Assembly (NCBI GenBank): GCA_016743945.1
Contig: JADGFI010000011.1
Location: 62,001-126,000, forward strand
Direction: 5' to 3'
From: Desulfobacteraceae bacterium
GTDB taxonomy: Bacteria > Desulfobacterota > Desulfobacteria > Desulfobacterales > Desulfobacteraceae
DNA length: 64,000 nt
The notes below the pieces were generated by a model. That model was not told the origin of the DNA. It made no database searches and saw only the letters and a program-made list of their open reading frames with translations. Positions 1 to 9,140 of this stretch are shown piece after piece; within the stretch, counting starts at the first letter, position 1, and each line of letters opens with the position of its first letter. A program made the position numbers and the translations under genes.

Positions 1-612
1 AACACACCGGTGGGGATCCTTTTCAAACCGACCCTGGGTGTAGGGTTTTTGAATATCCCCAAGGGTCACAAATGCATTGGAATGGTTGATCCGTGTGGTG
101 GTCCTGAGCAACACGGGCTGACCAAGGGATTCTGACAGCTCAAAGGCATCCTTTATCATCTCCTTGGCTTCTGCCACCGAAGAGGGTTCCAGCATGGGGA
201 AACCGCCAAACTTGGCATAATACCGATTGTCCTGTTCATTTTGACTGGAGAACATGGCCGGGTCATCTGCACTTAAAATGACCATGCCGCCGGTAACCCC
301 CACATAGGCAAGGGTCATCAGGGGATCAGCCGCCACATTCAGCCCCACGTGCTTCATCATGCAAAAGGTTCGAAGACCTGAGTTTGCAGCTGCCGCCGCA
401 ACTTCCAGGGCCACCTTTTCATTGGTGCTATACTCAAAGTAGAGATCTGATTCCCGGGACATCTGGAAAAGATTCAGAGAAATTTCAGAAGAGGGAGTGC
501 CAGGATAGGTGGTGGCAAATGCCACACCAGCTTCAACAGCACCCCTTGCGATGGCTTCGTTCCCCAGGAGCATGATTTTCTCACCCGGGCTGTCATTTAA
601 TAGTTTATGCAT
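1..612 (-). CDS. iorA: Indolepyruvate:ferredoxin oxidoreductase alpha subunit, 5' part
   Basis: The gene runs off the left edge; the 204 N-terminal residues are visible. They carry the IorA N-terminal pyrimidine-binding domain pattern (GNEAIARGAVEAGV, then ATTYPGTPSSE), followed by a stretch with MMKHVGLNVAADPLMT and SADDPAMFSSQNEQD. IorA binds thiamine diphosphate and, with IorB, oxidatively decarboxylates aryl pyruvates such as indolepyruvate to acyl-CoA while reducing ferredoxin, a cytoplasmic reaction of amino-acid-fermenting and sulfate-reducing anaerobes. The ATG at 612 has a good AAGGAG-type site (616-624). The His-rich gene at 647-949 lies 34 nt upstream on the same strand and is probably co-transcribed. 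The C-terminal TPP and ferredoxin domains and iorB lie outside the window. Confidence 0.9.
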   Translation of the reverse strand, partial: MHKLLNDSPGEKIMLLGNEAIARGAVEAGVAFATTYPGTPSSEISLNLFQMSRESDLYFEYSTNEKVALEVAAAAANSGLRTFCMMKHVGLNVAADPLMTLAYVGVTGGMVILSADDPAMFSSQNEQDNRYYAKFGGFPMLEPSSVAEAKEMIKDAFELSESLGQPVLLRTTTRINHSNAFVTLGDIQKPYTQGRFEKDPHRCV

Positions 613-646
613 TTGTTCTCCTTGATTTGAGACGTTTTACATTAGA

Positions 647-949
647 CTAGGCATACAATTTTTCTGCATTTTCAAGGGAAGATGCATACCCCTTGAATCC
701 CTCCACATCTTCGCAGGAGTTAATGGAACTGGAAGCAAAAAAACCTTCTACCATGGTTTTTTCTCCATGGCGGATAAGTCCCATGAACAGAACAGAAACA
801 AGGCTGATATCTTCTTTCCCTGTTTCAACCGCGAAATCAAGAGGGGTTTTTGTCTTGTAAACCGCATACAGATTATTTTGAACCGGCATCAGCTGAACAA
901 TCTCAGGGTGATGGTGATGGTGGGAATGTTCATTACAACTATTACACAT
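647..949 (-). CDS. Small His-rich protein upstream of iorA, function unknown
   Basis: A 100-residue protein beginning MCNSCNEHSHHHHHPE, so two Cys and six His fall in the first 14 residues, a likely metal-binding head. The rest (about 20-100) is a soluble alpha/beta-looking domain with no motif I recognise. The ATG at 949 is preceded by an AAAGGT site at good distance. It sits 34 nt ahead of iorA on the same strand, behind a promoter-like element and an inverted repeat, so it is probably the first gene of that operon. It could be a metal-binding accessory protein, but this is inference from the N-terminus alone. Confidence 0.65.
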   Translation of the reverse strand: MCNSCNEHSHHHHHPEIVQLMPVQNNLYAVYKTKTPLDFAVETGKEDISLVSVLFMGLIRHGEKTMVEGFFASSSINSCEDVEGFKGYASSLENAEKLYA

Positions 950-1007
950 AATTTTTTACCTTTATTTAATTTATATAATTAGCGACTATTCCATGCTTAG
1001 CTTTATT

Positions 1008-1026
1008 ATAGCCATCTTATGGCTAT
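1008..1026. promoter_or_regulatory. Inverted repeat, candidate operator of the His-rich/iorA operon
   Basis: ATAGCCAT-CTT-ATGGCTAT is a perfect 8-bp inverted repeat with a 3-nt centre. It lies between the candidate promoter at 1042-1069 and the start codon at 949, downstream of the predicted start of transcription, where a repressor could act as a roadblock. The short stem could also form an RNA hairpin in the leader. Confidence 0.45.
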
Positions 1027-1041
1027 CCTTTACTACCGATA

Positions 1042-1069
1042 TTTATAATATATTTATATTTTTTTGCAA
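1042..1069 (-). promoter_or_regulatory. Candidate sigma-70 promoter of the His-rich/iorA operon
   Basis: On the minus strand TTGCAA (1064-1069) is followed after 16 nt by TATAAA (1042-1047). The tract is very AT-rich, so the -10 assignment could shift by a base or two. Confidence 0.4.
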
Positions 1070-1144
1070 GGAAAACTCTTGTTTTTTACAGTTTTTCTTT
1101 TCTCCCTCCTGAAATCCGACTCCAAAATCATAGATTAATGGGGT

Positions 1145-2062
1145 TTAAAGGCAGGTCATATCCTCTTTTGAAAACTGGTACACGGAATTACAATGATGAC
1201 ACCTGGCTTCCAGGGGGAAAGGCCCTTTTTCCATGATCTCATCCATCTCATGGGCGGCCAGATTTTTAAGATAATCCGCCATCCTTTTCCGGTTGCACCG
1301 GCAGAAAAACTCCACCCGGGAACTATCCAGAAACCGAGGAGCAAGGCTTGTAAATTCTTTTTCAATCAATTTTTCAGGAGACATCCCCTTTGCAAAGGCT
1401 TCGCCCAAAGAATGGATCTGCTGGATCCTTTTTTCCGCCTCAATGACCTGATCCGGCAAGGCACCCGGCAGGGCCTGGAGAAAAATACCGCCTGCACCGG
1501 CCACCTCTTCTTTGTCATTAAAAAAAACACTGAGTTTGAATCCCGTTGGGATCTGCTCCGACCTTAAAAAATAAGCGGCCAAATCCTCGGCAATGCTGCC
1601 GTTTTCCAGTGAGATCTGTCCTGAATAGGGATTTTTGGAATCCTCAAGGTATTTGGTGACCGTTAAAAACCCGGCACCAAACAGGTTGGATAAATATTTT
1701 ACCTGCCCGGGGTCTTCCACCCGAATCTGTTTATTTTTCAGGGAACCCCTGACCTCGCCAAAGGTATTGGCTTCCACATCCAGCCCCTGAACAGGTCCGG
1801 AACACCGGATATTAAAGCTAACCTTGTCCTTGCCCTTAAGGCTCGAACACATGAGCGCTACAGCAATATAAGCCTGGCCCAGCACCAGGGTCTCCAAGGC
1901 ACCCAACCCATGGTTGGCCCGCATTTCGTTGACCATCCGGGTGGTGTGGACAACCGCTCCTTTTATCATGCCATCGGCCATGACAAACCGATACATGCGG
2001 TCCTTGGCAGCGGCTTTAAATTGTGCTTTTACATCTTTGTTAAAAATATCTTTTTTTATCAT
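1145..2062 (-). CDS. hslO: Redox-regulated chaperone Hsp33
   Basis: A 305-residue Hsp33. The family's redox switch is intact: CxC at residues 254/256 and CHHC at 288-291, the four Cys that bind zinc when reduced and form disulfides on oxidation, turning on holdase activity in the cytoplasm. The N-terminal domain shows the conserved LRSEQIPT-like stretch (FLRSEQIPTGF) and GGIFLQALPG. I place the start at the ATG at 2062 because it has an AAGAAAGAG site just upstream; an in-frame ATG at 2104 would add 14 residues but has no Shine-Dalgarno sequence. It has its own promoter upstream and ends before a separate operon. Confidence 0.95.
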   Translation of the reverse strand: MIKKDIFNKDVKAQFKAAAKDRMYRFVMADGMIKGAVVHTTRMVNEMRANHGLGALETLVLGQAYIAVALMCSSLKGKDKVSFNIRCSGPVQGLDVEANTFGEVRGSLKNKQIRVEDPGQVKYLSNLFGAGFLTVTKYLEDSKNPYSGQISLENGSIAEDLAAYFLRSEQIPTGFKLSVFFNDKEEVAGAGGIFLQALPGALPDQVIEAEKRIQQIHSLGEAFAKGMSPEKLIEKEFTSLAPRFLDSSRVEFFCRCNRKRMADYLKNLAAHEMDEIMEKGPFPLEARCHHCNSVYQFSKEDMTCL

Positions 2063-2143
2063 ATCTCTTTCTTCCCATATTTCTTTTTTTGCAGTATTTT
2101 TCATCTGAAAAGTTGGGGTTTATCCTGCCGGTAACAGGGGGCC

Positions 2144-2191
2144 TCCTAATTTAGGACATCCCTATTATAAGTGTTTGTAACAGATTGTAAA
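2144..2191 (-). promoter_or_regulatory. hslO promoter with inverted repeat at the transcription start
   Basis: On the minus strand TTTACA (2186-2191), a 16-nt spacer and a consensus TATAAT (2164-2169). Immediately downstream, at about +1, lies TCCTAA-T-TTAGGA (2144-2156), a perfect 6-bp inverted repeat. It could be an operator or a short 5' hairpin of the hslO leader. Confidence 0.5.
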
Positions 2192-2234
2192 CCACCTGTT
2201 TTTAAATCGGCCTGGCTTATTTGCCCGCTCAATT

Positions 2235-3776
2235 TCAAAAAGCCGATGCATCACTTCGGCCATAACTTTTATATTGAATTGCTTCCAGAATATGCTGCCG
2301 GCCGATTTTCTTTTCACAGGCAAGATCTGCAATGGTTCTGGCAACCTTTAAGATGCTGTTAAATGTTCTGGCAGAAAATCCCAGCCGGTCCATGGCCTGG
2401 TGAAGCACGGATTGGGCATCCTTTTCAAGAACACAGGTCTCGTTCATATGGCCTGATCCCATCCTGGCATTGCACAAAAATCCTTGGTTTTCAAACCGTC
2501 TGATCTGAATTTTTCGTGCCGCATCCACCCTGGTACGGATTGCAGCCGAAGATTCACCAGAAAGATTGGTTGCCATATCATCATAGGAGACCTGGGGAAC
2601 CTCTATCTGGATATCAATGCGATCCAAAAGAGGGCCAGATATTTTGGAACGGTACCGCTGTATCCTAGGCTTTGCACAGGAACATTCCTGCAATGGATTT
2701 CCGAAATTACCACAGGGACAAGGATTCATGGCAGCCACCAGCATGAAAACACAAGGATATATCGCCTTTACCCCGGCCCTTGAAATACTGACCTGCCCAT
2801 CTTCCAGGGGCTGGCGCAACACTTCCAGCACATTTTTCTTAAATTCCGGCAATTCATCCAGAAAAAGCACCCCATGATGGGCCAGGCTGATTTCTCCGGG
2901 AACAGGTTTGGAACCGCCTCCCACCATCCCTGCATCTGAAATAGTATGGTGGGGAGACCTAAAAGGGCGTTCCCCGAACATTTCAAAACTTTTCCCCACA
3001 AGTCCCATCACCGAATAAATCCGGGCGATTTCCATGGACTCCTCAAAAACAGGCAGCGGTAAAATACCTGATAGTCTCTTGGCCAGCATACTCTTCCCGG
3101 ATCCAGGGGGTCCTGTCATCAGTACATGGTGAAAACCAGCTGCTGCAATCTCCAGCGCTCTTTTAACATGGGCCTGCCCCCTGACATCGGCAAAATCCTT
3201 CGAGGAGGCCCCATCAGACGGGCGGGCAAATTGCTTTGAATCCACTCGGTGGGGGGCAATTTGGTGAAAGCCTGAAAAAAAATCAACCACCTGGGCGAGG
3301 TAACTAACGGCAAGCACCTCTATATCGCTTACCATGGCGGCTTCATCGGCATTTTCATCTGGGACAATGATCCCTCTAAATCCAGCATCCCGGGCAGCCA
3401 GAGCACAGGGCAAAACCCCTTTTACAGGCTTTACCCTTCCATCCAGAGAGAGTTCCCCGGTAATCAGCCAGGCCAGGGGCATCTCCTTTGGGATCAGACC
3501 AGATGCCGCAAGTATTCCTAACGCCACGGGAAGGTCCAGTCCAGTGCCCTCCTTTTTGACGTCTGCCGGTGCCAGATTGATCACCACCCGGTCCATGGGA
3601 AAGGTGTATCCGGAATTATTGATGGCCGTTCGCACCCTTTCCTTACTTTCCCGGACAGCGGTTTCAGCCAGGCCCACCATATTAAAAACCGGCAGGCCAA
3701 AGGAAATATCCGCCTCCACCTCCACCACCATGGCGTCTATGCCACAAACCGCACATGAGTTTACCTTTGCAATCAC
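2235..3776 (-). CDS. comM: YifB/ComM-family AAA+ ATPase
   Basis: A ComM (YifB, Mg-chelatase-like) protein of about 513 residues, the usual family length. Counting from the GTG at 3782, the N-terminal Lon-protease-like fold covers about 1-175, the AAA+ domain has Walker A GPPGSGKS at 224-231 and Walker B LFLDE at 306-310, and a CPCG...CSC cluster follows at about 358-372. ComM is a hexameric helicase that promotes branch migration during natural transformation; the Mg-chelatase label in older annotations refers to fold only. Two in-frame GTG codons are possible. GGAGGT (3781-3786) abuts the one at 3782 and sits 4 nt from the one at 3776, so 3776 is preferred. It diverges from lpxC. Confidence 0.93.
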   Translation of the reverse strand: MIAKVNSCAVCGIDAMVVEVEADISFGLPVFNMVGLAETAVRESKERVRTAINNSGYTFPMDRVVINLAPADVKKEGTGLDLPVALGILAASGLIPKEMPLAWLITGELSLDGRVKPVKGVLPCALAARDAGFRGIIVPDENADEAAMVSDIEVLAVSYLAQVVDFFSGFHQIAPHRVDSKQFARPSDGASSKDFADVRGQAHVKRALEIAAAGFHHVLMTGPPGSGKSMLAKRLSGILPLPVFEESMEIARIYSVMGLVGKSFEMFGERPFRSPHHTISDAGMVGGGSKPVPGEISLAHHGVLFLDELPEFKKNVLEVLRQPLEDGQVSISRAGVKAIYPCVFMLVAAMNPCPCGNFGNPLQECSCAKPRIQRYRSKISGPLLDRIDIQIEVPQVSYDDMATNLSGESSAAIRTRVDAARKIQIRRFENQGFLCNARMGSGHMNETCVLEKDAQSVLHQAMDRLGFSARTFNSILKVARTIADLACEKKIGRQHILEAIQYKSYGRSDASAF

Positions 3777-3836
3777 ACCCACCTCCGGGAAATCGGGTTA
3801 AAAACCCAGGTTAAGAAATTGCTTAGACACAGTTAC

Positions 3837-3864
3837 AATATAAATAGTTACCTATATCTATCAA
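3837..3864 (-). promoter_or_regulatory. Candidate comM promoter
   Basis: On the minus strand TTGATA (3859-3864), 16-nt spacer, TATATT (3837-3842). Confidence 0.4.
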
Positions 3865-3895
3865 AATTTGAGAATTAACCAAAGAATTTTCTCAT

Positions 3896-3924
3896 TTGCT
3901 TTGTGGTTTAAAAACAGCTATATT
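3896..3924 (+). promoter_or_regulatory. Candidate lpxC promoter
   Basis: TTGCTT (3896-3901), 17-nt spacer, TATATT (3919-3924), placing transcription start near 3931, about 37 nt before the lpxC start codon. Confidence 0.45.
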
Positions 3925-3967
3925 TATCGAAATATATGGAAAAAACTTCTAAAATAAACTAAGGAAT

Positions 3968-4840
3968 ATGAATAAATATTACCAACAAACAACACTGGCC
4001 AAGAATGTTGCCCTGTCCGGCACAGGGGTTCATTCTGGCAAACGAACCAATATTACCATCAAACCGGCCAGGGAAAATCATGGGATCAAATTCCGGCGGG
4101 TGGATCTGCCCGGCACCCAGGACATTCAGGCCCTTTTCAAGCTGGTGGTGGATACCAGCCTGGCAACGGTTCTGGGAACCAATGGTGCCATCGTCTCCAC
4201 CATTGAACACCTCATGGCCAGTTTTGCCGGCCTTGGCATCGACAATGCCCTGGTGGAAGTAGATGATTATGAAATGCCCATTATGGACGGCAGCGCCAAG
4301 GATTTCACCAGGGCCTTGACAGCCGCCGGAACCATCGAGCAAGATGCTCCCAAGCATTTTATCATTGTCAAAAAAATCATTCAGGTTCAAGACCAGGACA
4401 AATCAGTGATGGTGCTGCCGGAACCCTGTTTTAAAATCACCTGCTCCATTGATTTTCCCCACCCCTTGGTTGGAAAACAAAAAATCACCTATGACCGGGC
4501 AACGAATAATTTTGAGCAAGACGTCAGTCGCGCCAGGACATTTGGATTTATCAAGGATCTTGAGCTTTTAAAAAGATTCAGCCTTGGAAAAGGAGGAAGC
4601 CTTGACAATGCCATTGTTATTGATAAAGATAAAATTTTAAATAAAGAAGGGTTGCGCTATCCCGATGAATTTGTCCGGCATAAACTGCTGGATAGCCTGG
4701 GGGATTTTTCCCTCCTGGGCATGCCCATCCAGGGACATATTATTACCCATAAATCCGGGCATACCCTGAACCATTTGTTCATTAAAACTTTTCTTGAGAA
4801 TAAAGATTCTTGGGAAACCGGACCCGCAAGGATGGAATAG
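3968..4840 (+). CDS. lpxC: UDP-3-O-acyl-N-acetylglucosamine deacetylase
   Basis: 290 residues, typical LpxC length. LpxC removes the acetyl group from UDP-3-O-acyl-GlcNAc, the committed step of lipid A synthesis, in the cytoplasm. The zinc ligands and catalytic residues are recognisable: H81 in STIEHLMA, H238 and D242 in FVRHKLLDSLGD, and H265 in KSGHTLNH; the GTGVHSG signature is at 18-24. An AAGGA site precedes the ATG. The DUF4390 gene follows 11 nt downstream, so they are probably one operon. Presence of lpxC indicates an LPS-bearing outer membrane. Confidence 0.97.
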   Translation: MNKYYQQTTLAKNVALSGTGVHSGKRTNITIKPARENHGIKFRRVDLPGTQDIQALFKLVVDTSLATVLGTNGAIVSTIEHLMASFAGLGIDNALVEVDDYEMPIMDGSAKDFTRALTAAGTIEQDAPKHFIIVKKIIQVQDQDKSVMVLPEPCFKITCSIDFPHPLVGKQKITYDRATNNFEQDVSRARTFGFIKDLELLKRFSLGKGGSLDNAIVIDKDKILNKEGLRYPDEFVRHKLLDSLGDFSLLGMPIQGHIITHKSGHTLNHLFIKTFLENKDSWETGPARME

Positions 4841-4851
4841 GATAATTGGCC

Positions 4852-5436
4852 ATGAAATTGTTGATGCAGTCTAAACTATATCTTCTCCCCTTTATTTTTA
4901 GTGTTTGGGTCACGCTTCTTATTCCCATGACCACTTTTGCCGACAACACTGCCAGCCTTGTCAATATAAAACTTGCCAACACACGCGATAACCTTTTGAC
5001 GTATTTTGAAGTAAAAAACGCATTTACCGATAAAATCAACCAGGCGGTTCAAAACGGTGTTCCCACAACCTTTTCTTTTTATGTTACCCTTTATAAAACA
5101 GGCAACAGCTTTTTTGACAAAGAAATTGCCGATGTCCAGATAAAATCCACGGTTAAATACAATTCCCTGAAAGAAGAATTTTCTATTTCCCGGCCCTGGA
5201 AAAGTGAAAAATCGGTTGTAACCAAATCATTTGAAGAGGCGAAATCCTGGATGACCCAAGTGGACAACCTCAGGGTGCTTCCCTTGGAAAACTTAATCAA
5301 GGGGGATAAGTACCAGATCCGGATTAAAGCAGAGCTGGACAAGGTGACCTTGCCCTTATCCCTCCACTATGTTTTATTTTTTGTATCCTTCTGGGATTTT
5401 GAAACAGATTGGTATGTGATAAACTTTACATATTAA
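4852..5436 (+). CDS. DUF4390-family secreted protein
   Basis: A 194-residue protein with a signal peptide (hydrophobic 8-26, cleavage likely after TTFA) and a beta-rich domain ending in FFVSFWDFETDWYVINF, the pattern I associate with DUF4390. Its function is unknown. It sits between lpxC and the ntrY-like kinase, a position in which I recall this family occurring in deltaproteobacteria, which suggests an envelope role or a link to the NtrY sensor. The ATG at 4852 is preferred over a TTG six bases earlier because of the AGGAT site at 4839-4843. Confidence 0.75.
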   Translation: MKLLMQSKLYLLPFIFSVWVTLLIPMTTFADNTASLVNIKLANTRDNLLTYFEVKNAFTDKINQAVQNGVPTTFSFYVTLYKTGNSFFDKEIADVQIKSTVKYNSLKEEFSISRPWKSEKSVVTKSFEEAKSWMTQVDNLRVLPLENLIKGDKYQIRIKAELDKVTLPLSLHYVLFFVSFWDFETDWYVINFTY

Positions 5437-5472
5437 CCCGAAGTCACAAAACCCTGCTAAACCATCAAGTTT

Positions 5473-7686
5473 ATGATTGAAAAACAAGAAAATTCAGCAC
5501 AAAGGCGCTCCAGAAGAAAACGGGAAGGATTTCTGATTCTGGCCATCCTGATCATTGTCGGGGGCCTTACAATTGTCGAAACAAGGATCACCCCCTTTGG
5601 AACAAATTTTTCCCTGTCCAGCACCGTGCTGATGTTTATCCTGATCAATATCAACCTGCTCTTATTGCTGAGTCTGTTTTTGCTGGTATTCCGGAACCTT
5701 GCAAAATTATATTACGAGAAAAAAAACAATATTCTGGGCTCCAAATTAAAAACGCGGCTGGTAACCGCCTTTATCTTTCTGGCCCTACTACCCACCACCG
5801 TGCTTTTCTTTTTTTCCATACAATTTATTTCAACCTCCATTGCCTTCTGGTTTAATGCCCCTGTGGAACAGACCCTGAACAGCTCGCTTACCGTCGGCCA
5901 AAAGTTATATGAATATATTGAAGCCCAAAATGAATTTTCTGCCAAACGAGCCGCCTTTCAGATTGACTCAAGAAAATTGCTGCAAACCAAAAACCGGAAA
6001 AAATTGACCCGGTATACCCAGGTGGTCCAGCGGGCCTTCAACCGCCACGGGATCGAAGTATATACCCCTGATGCCAAGCGGGTATGCCTCTCTTTGGCCA
6101 ATGAATTGGAACCCCTTTACTTTGGATTATTGACCACGGCCGATTTGACCAAAATCCCCCTCGCAAAGGTCAGTAACACCATTTACCAAACCATTGACGA
6201 AGGAGAATTTTTAAGGACCATTTCCACCATTCCCTTTGGCATAGACCCATCAAAGGCCCAAGGGTTTATCGTTGTTACCACCCTGATATCTCCTGACCTA
6301 TCGGAAAACCTCAGGGCGATCCTGAAAGGAGTTGAAGAGTACCAGCAGCTCAAACTTACCAAAAAACCAGCCCAGATTTCCTATTACATTGCCCTGTCCA
6401 TTGTGGCACTGCTGGTGGTCTTTTGCGCCATATGGTTTGGATTTCAGATGGCCAAATCCATTACCGTTCCCATTATGAAATTTGCAGAAGGGACCCAGCG
6501 AATCGCAGATGGAGACTTCAACTACCAGATAGACTTTCAAACCGATGATGAGCTGGGAACCCTGATCAAATCCTTTAACTCCATGACCCGGCAGCTGGCC
6601 GCAGGACGGGAACAGATTGCCCTGTCCGGAGAGATGCTCAAAGCGCAGAATACAGAACTGGAAAAAAGCTGGCAATATATTGAAATCGTGCTCAAACATA
6701 TCTCCGCAGGAGTTGTTTCCATTGATAACCAAGGCATCATAACCACCATTAATAAAGCGGCAGAATCCATGCTGGCCATCAATGGGATGAACATCCTGAA
6801 CAAGAACTTTCGACAGGTTCTCAAGGGAGATTACCTATCCATGGCCAACAAGATCTACGAGCAGGCTGTCCAGGGCCTCAAAAATGCTGAAATTCCCATT
6901 TCCGCAAGCATATCCGGGACACCCAAACACTTTTCCCTCCATTACAGCACTTTAAAAGATGATACCGATCATACCATGGGAGCGGTTCTTGTGTTTGACG
7001 ATGTCACGGAACTTGAAAAAGCCCAGCGCATGGTGGCATGGCGGGAAGTGGCAAGAAGAATTGCCCATGAGGTAAAAAATCCCCTCACCCCCATAAAATT
7101 ATCAGCCCAGCGGCTTAAGCGCAAATACGGAAAACAGATCAATGATGACATCTTTAACGGATGTGCCGACACCATTGTGGAGCATGTGGACCTGATCCGA
7201 AATCTGGTAAATCAGTTCTCCACCTTTGCCCGATTCCCGGATACCAATTTTTCCAAGGACAGAATCGAAAATGTCATCTTAGAAACCATTGTTTTGTACC
7301 GTGAAGGACTTGAACGGGTGGATATCCAGTCAACTTTTGGTGAGGATATCCCCTTTTTGAAACTGGATCATCAACAGATGAAACAGGCCTTTATCAACCT
7401 GATTGACAATGCGGTCTACGCCGTGAATAAAGAGGGAATCATAGTCATTGACGTTTCCTATGACCCCATCTTAAAAATTGTCAGAATTGAAATAGCCGAC
7501 AATGGCAAAGGGATTTCCGACAAAGAAAAAACCAAATTATTTGAGCCCTATTTTTCCACAAAAAAATCAGGTATGGGACTGGGTCTTGCCATTGTGAATT
7601 CGATTATTTCGAACCACAACGGGGTGATCCGGGTCCAGGACAACCTGCCAAGGGGCGCAAAATTTATCATTGAGCTTCCGGCATGA
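5473..7686 (+). CDS. ntrY: NtrY-type membrane sensor histidine kinase
   Basis: A 737-residue kinase with the NtrY layout: several N-terminal membrane segments (about 20-40, 52-75, 95-120), a periplasmic region, another membrane segment near 300-320, a HAMP domain (about 325-380), a PAS domain (about 395-510), HisKA with phospho-acceptor H532 in RRIAHEVKNPLTP, and HATPase boxes NLIDNAVYAV, ADNGKGIS and KSGMGLGLAIV. NtrY/NtrX systems respond to nitrogen, redox or envelope signals in proteobacteria; the signal here is unknown. No clear Shine-Dalgarno sequence precedes the ATG. The response regulator gene follows 49 nt downstream. Confidence 0.9.
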   Translation: MIEKQENSAQRRSRRKREGFLILAILIIVGGLTIVETRITPFGTNFSLSSTVLMFILININLLLLLSLFLLVFRNLAKLYYEKKNNILGSKLKTRLVTAFIFLALLPTTVLFFFSIQFISTSIAFWFNAPVEQTLNSSLTVGQKLYEYIEAQNEFSAKRAAFQIDSRKLLQTKNRKKLTRYTQVVQRAFNRHGIEVYTPDAKRVCLSLANELEPLYFGLLTTADLTKIPLAKVSNTIYQTIDEGEFLRTISTIPFGIDPSKAQGFIVVTTLISPDLSENLRAILKGVEEYQQLKLTKKPAQISYYIALSIVALLVVFCAIWFGFQMAKSITVPIMKFAEGTQRIADGDFNYQIDFQTDDELGTLIKSFNSMTRQLAAGREQIALSGEMLKAQNTELEKSWQYIEIVLKHISAGVVSIDNQGIITTINKAAESMLAINGMNILNKNFRQVLKGDYLSMANKIYEQAVQGLKNAEIPISASISGTPKHFSLHYSTLKDDTDHTMGAVLVFDDVTELEKAQRMVAWREVARRIAHEVKNPLTPIKLSAQRLKRKYGKQINDDIFNGCADTIVEHVDLIRNLVNQFSTFARFPDTNFSKDRIENVILETIVLYREGLERVDIQSTFGEDIPFLKLDHQQMKQAFINLIDNAVYAVNKEGIIVIDVSYDPILKIVRIEIADNGKGISDKEKTKLFEPYFSTKKSGMGLGLAIVNSIISNHNGVIRVQDNLPRGAKFIIELPA

Positions 7687-7735
7687 TCACCATGACACGG
7701 AGCAAATCTTATTTACCAAGAAAGGAATTTATTTT

Positions 7736-9088
7736 ATGTACCCGGCAGTTTTAATTGTTGATGATGAATCGACCATCATAGACTCCCTTGAGGGAATCCT
7801 TTCAGATGATGGCTTTGAGGTGATGCATGCCTATAACGGGTATGAGGCCCTGAAAAAAATAGAGGCCGAATCCCCGGACATTGTATTGCTCGACATCTGG
7901 ATGCCCGGAATGGACGGCATTGATACCCTAAAAGAGATTAAAAAAATGGCCCCAAATCTCCCGGTGGTCATGATCACCGGACACGGCTCCATAGAATCGG
8001 CCGTGGATGCCACAAAATCAGGCGCCTTTGATTTTCTGGAAAAACCCTTGTCCATTGACAAGATCATGGTCACCATCAGCAATGCATTGAATTTTCGAAA
8101 ACTGGAAGAAGAAAATATATATCTTCGCAAAAAAGCCATAGAAAAAAATTCCATTACCGGTACAAGTATAGCGGTTCAAAAGCTTTACGGTGAGATAATG
8201 GCAGCCTCTCCTTCCGATGCCTCCATTCTCATAACCGGAGAAAACGGAACGGGCAAGGAGATGGTGGCCAGAACCATCCACCAATTCAGCACCCGGCCGG
8301 AAGAACCCTTTATCATTATCAATTGTGCCGCCATTCCTGAAAAAAATATTGACAGTGAATTGTTTGGACATGAAAAAGGTGCCTTTGATGAAGCCACCTC
8401 CAAAAACAAGGGCAAATTTGAAATGGCATCCGGGGGCACTCTTTTTTTAGATGAAATCGGGGATATGAACATCAATACCCAGGCCAAGATTCTGCGGGCC
8501 CTTGAATCCAAAACATTCCAACGTATCGGTGGAGGGCGAACCCTTCACATGGACGTCCGGCTCATTGCCTCCACCAACAAGAACCTTGAACAAGAAATTG
8601 AAAAGGGCAATTTCAGACAGGACCTTTTTTTCCGCCTCAATGTTATCCCCATCCATGTGCCCCCCCTGCGGGAAAGGAAAGGGGATGTTCCTCTGCTGGT
8701 GGATACCTTCTTTGATAAGATGGGCCTGCAGTCTTCTGACCCCAAAAAAAACCTTTCACAAGAGGCCCTTGACCTGCTGGACCAATACCACTGGCAGGGC
8801 AATGTCAGGGAGTTAAAAAACCTGGTGGAACGTCTGTACATAATGGTGGAAGGGGATATAATTGGTATACAAGATATCCCCCAGCCCTATAACCCGGGAT
8901 TTACATCTGAAAATTCCATTGAACCGATACAGCTGTTCACCATGGACAACCTGGAACTGGCCAGAAAAACCTTTGAACTTGAATTTATTCGCAAGAAGGT
9001 GGACCAGGAAAAGGGAGACCTCAAGGCAACCGCTAAAAGGATCGGCAGCAGTGTCCATTACATAAAAAAAAGGATGCCGTCCTTTTAG
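7736..9088 (+). CDS. ntrX: NtrX-type response regulator with degenerate GAFTGA loop
   Basis: 450 residues: receiver domain with phospho-acceptor D53 ([12 protein letters not shown]), AAA+ domain with Walker A GENGTGKE at 168-175 and a C-terminal Fis-type helix-turn-helix. The sigma-54-contacting loop, GAFTGA in canonical activators, reads GAFDEA at 215-220, which should weaken or abolish sigma-54 activation. It may therefore act as a repressor or with sigma-70, as is known for some NtrC/NtrX proteins. The ATG at 7736 (AAAGGAAT upstream) is preferred over an in-frame start 66 nt earlier that would overlap ntrY. The C-terminus ends abruptly in [11 protein letters not shown] after an A-rich tract; a slip there cannot be excluded. 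Confidence 0.9.
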   Translation: MYPAVLIVDDESTIIDSLEGILSDDGFEVMHAYNGYEALKKIEAESPDIVLLDIWMPGMDGIDTLKEIKKMAPNLPVVMITGHGSIESAVDATKSGAFDFLEKPLSIDKIMVTISNALNFRKLEEENIYLRKKAIEKNSITGTSIAVQKLYGEIMAASPSDASILITGENGTGKEMVARTIHQFSTRPEEPFIIINCAAIPEKNIDSELFGHEKGAFDEATSKNKGKFEMASGGTLFLDEIGDMNINTQAKILRALESKTFQRIGGGRTLHMDVRLIASTNKNLEQEIEKGNFRQDLFFRLNVIPIHVPPLRERKGDVPLLVDTFFDKMGLQSSDPKKNLSQEALDLLDQYHWQGNVRELKNLVERLYIMVEGDIIGIQDIPQPYNPGFTSENSIEPIQLFTMDNLELARKTFELEFIRKKVDQEKGDLKATAKRIGSSVHYIKKRMPSF

Positions 9089-9140
9089 GCGTGTCCATGT
9101 AAAAAAAACAATATGGGAATTACCAAATGAGAAATAGCGG

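Noticed and set aside
2235..3776. Magnesium chelatase subunit for (bacterio)chlorophyll synthesis
   Set aside because: Domain order and length match ComM/YifB; no other pigment genes are present.
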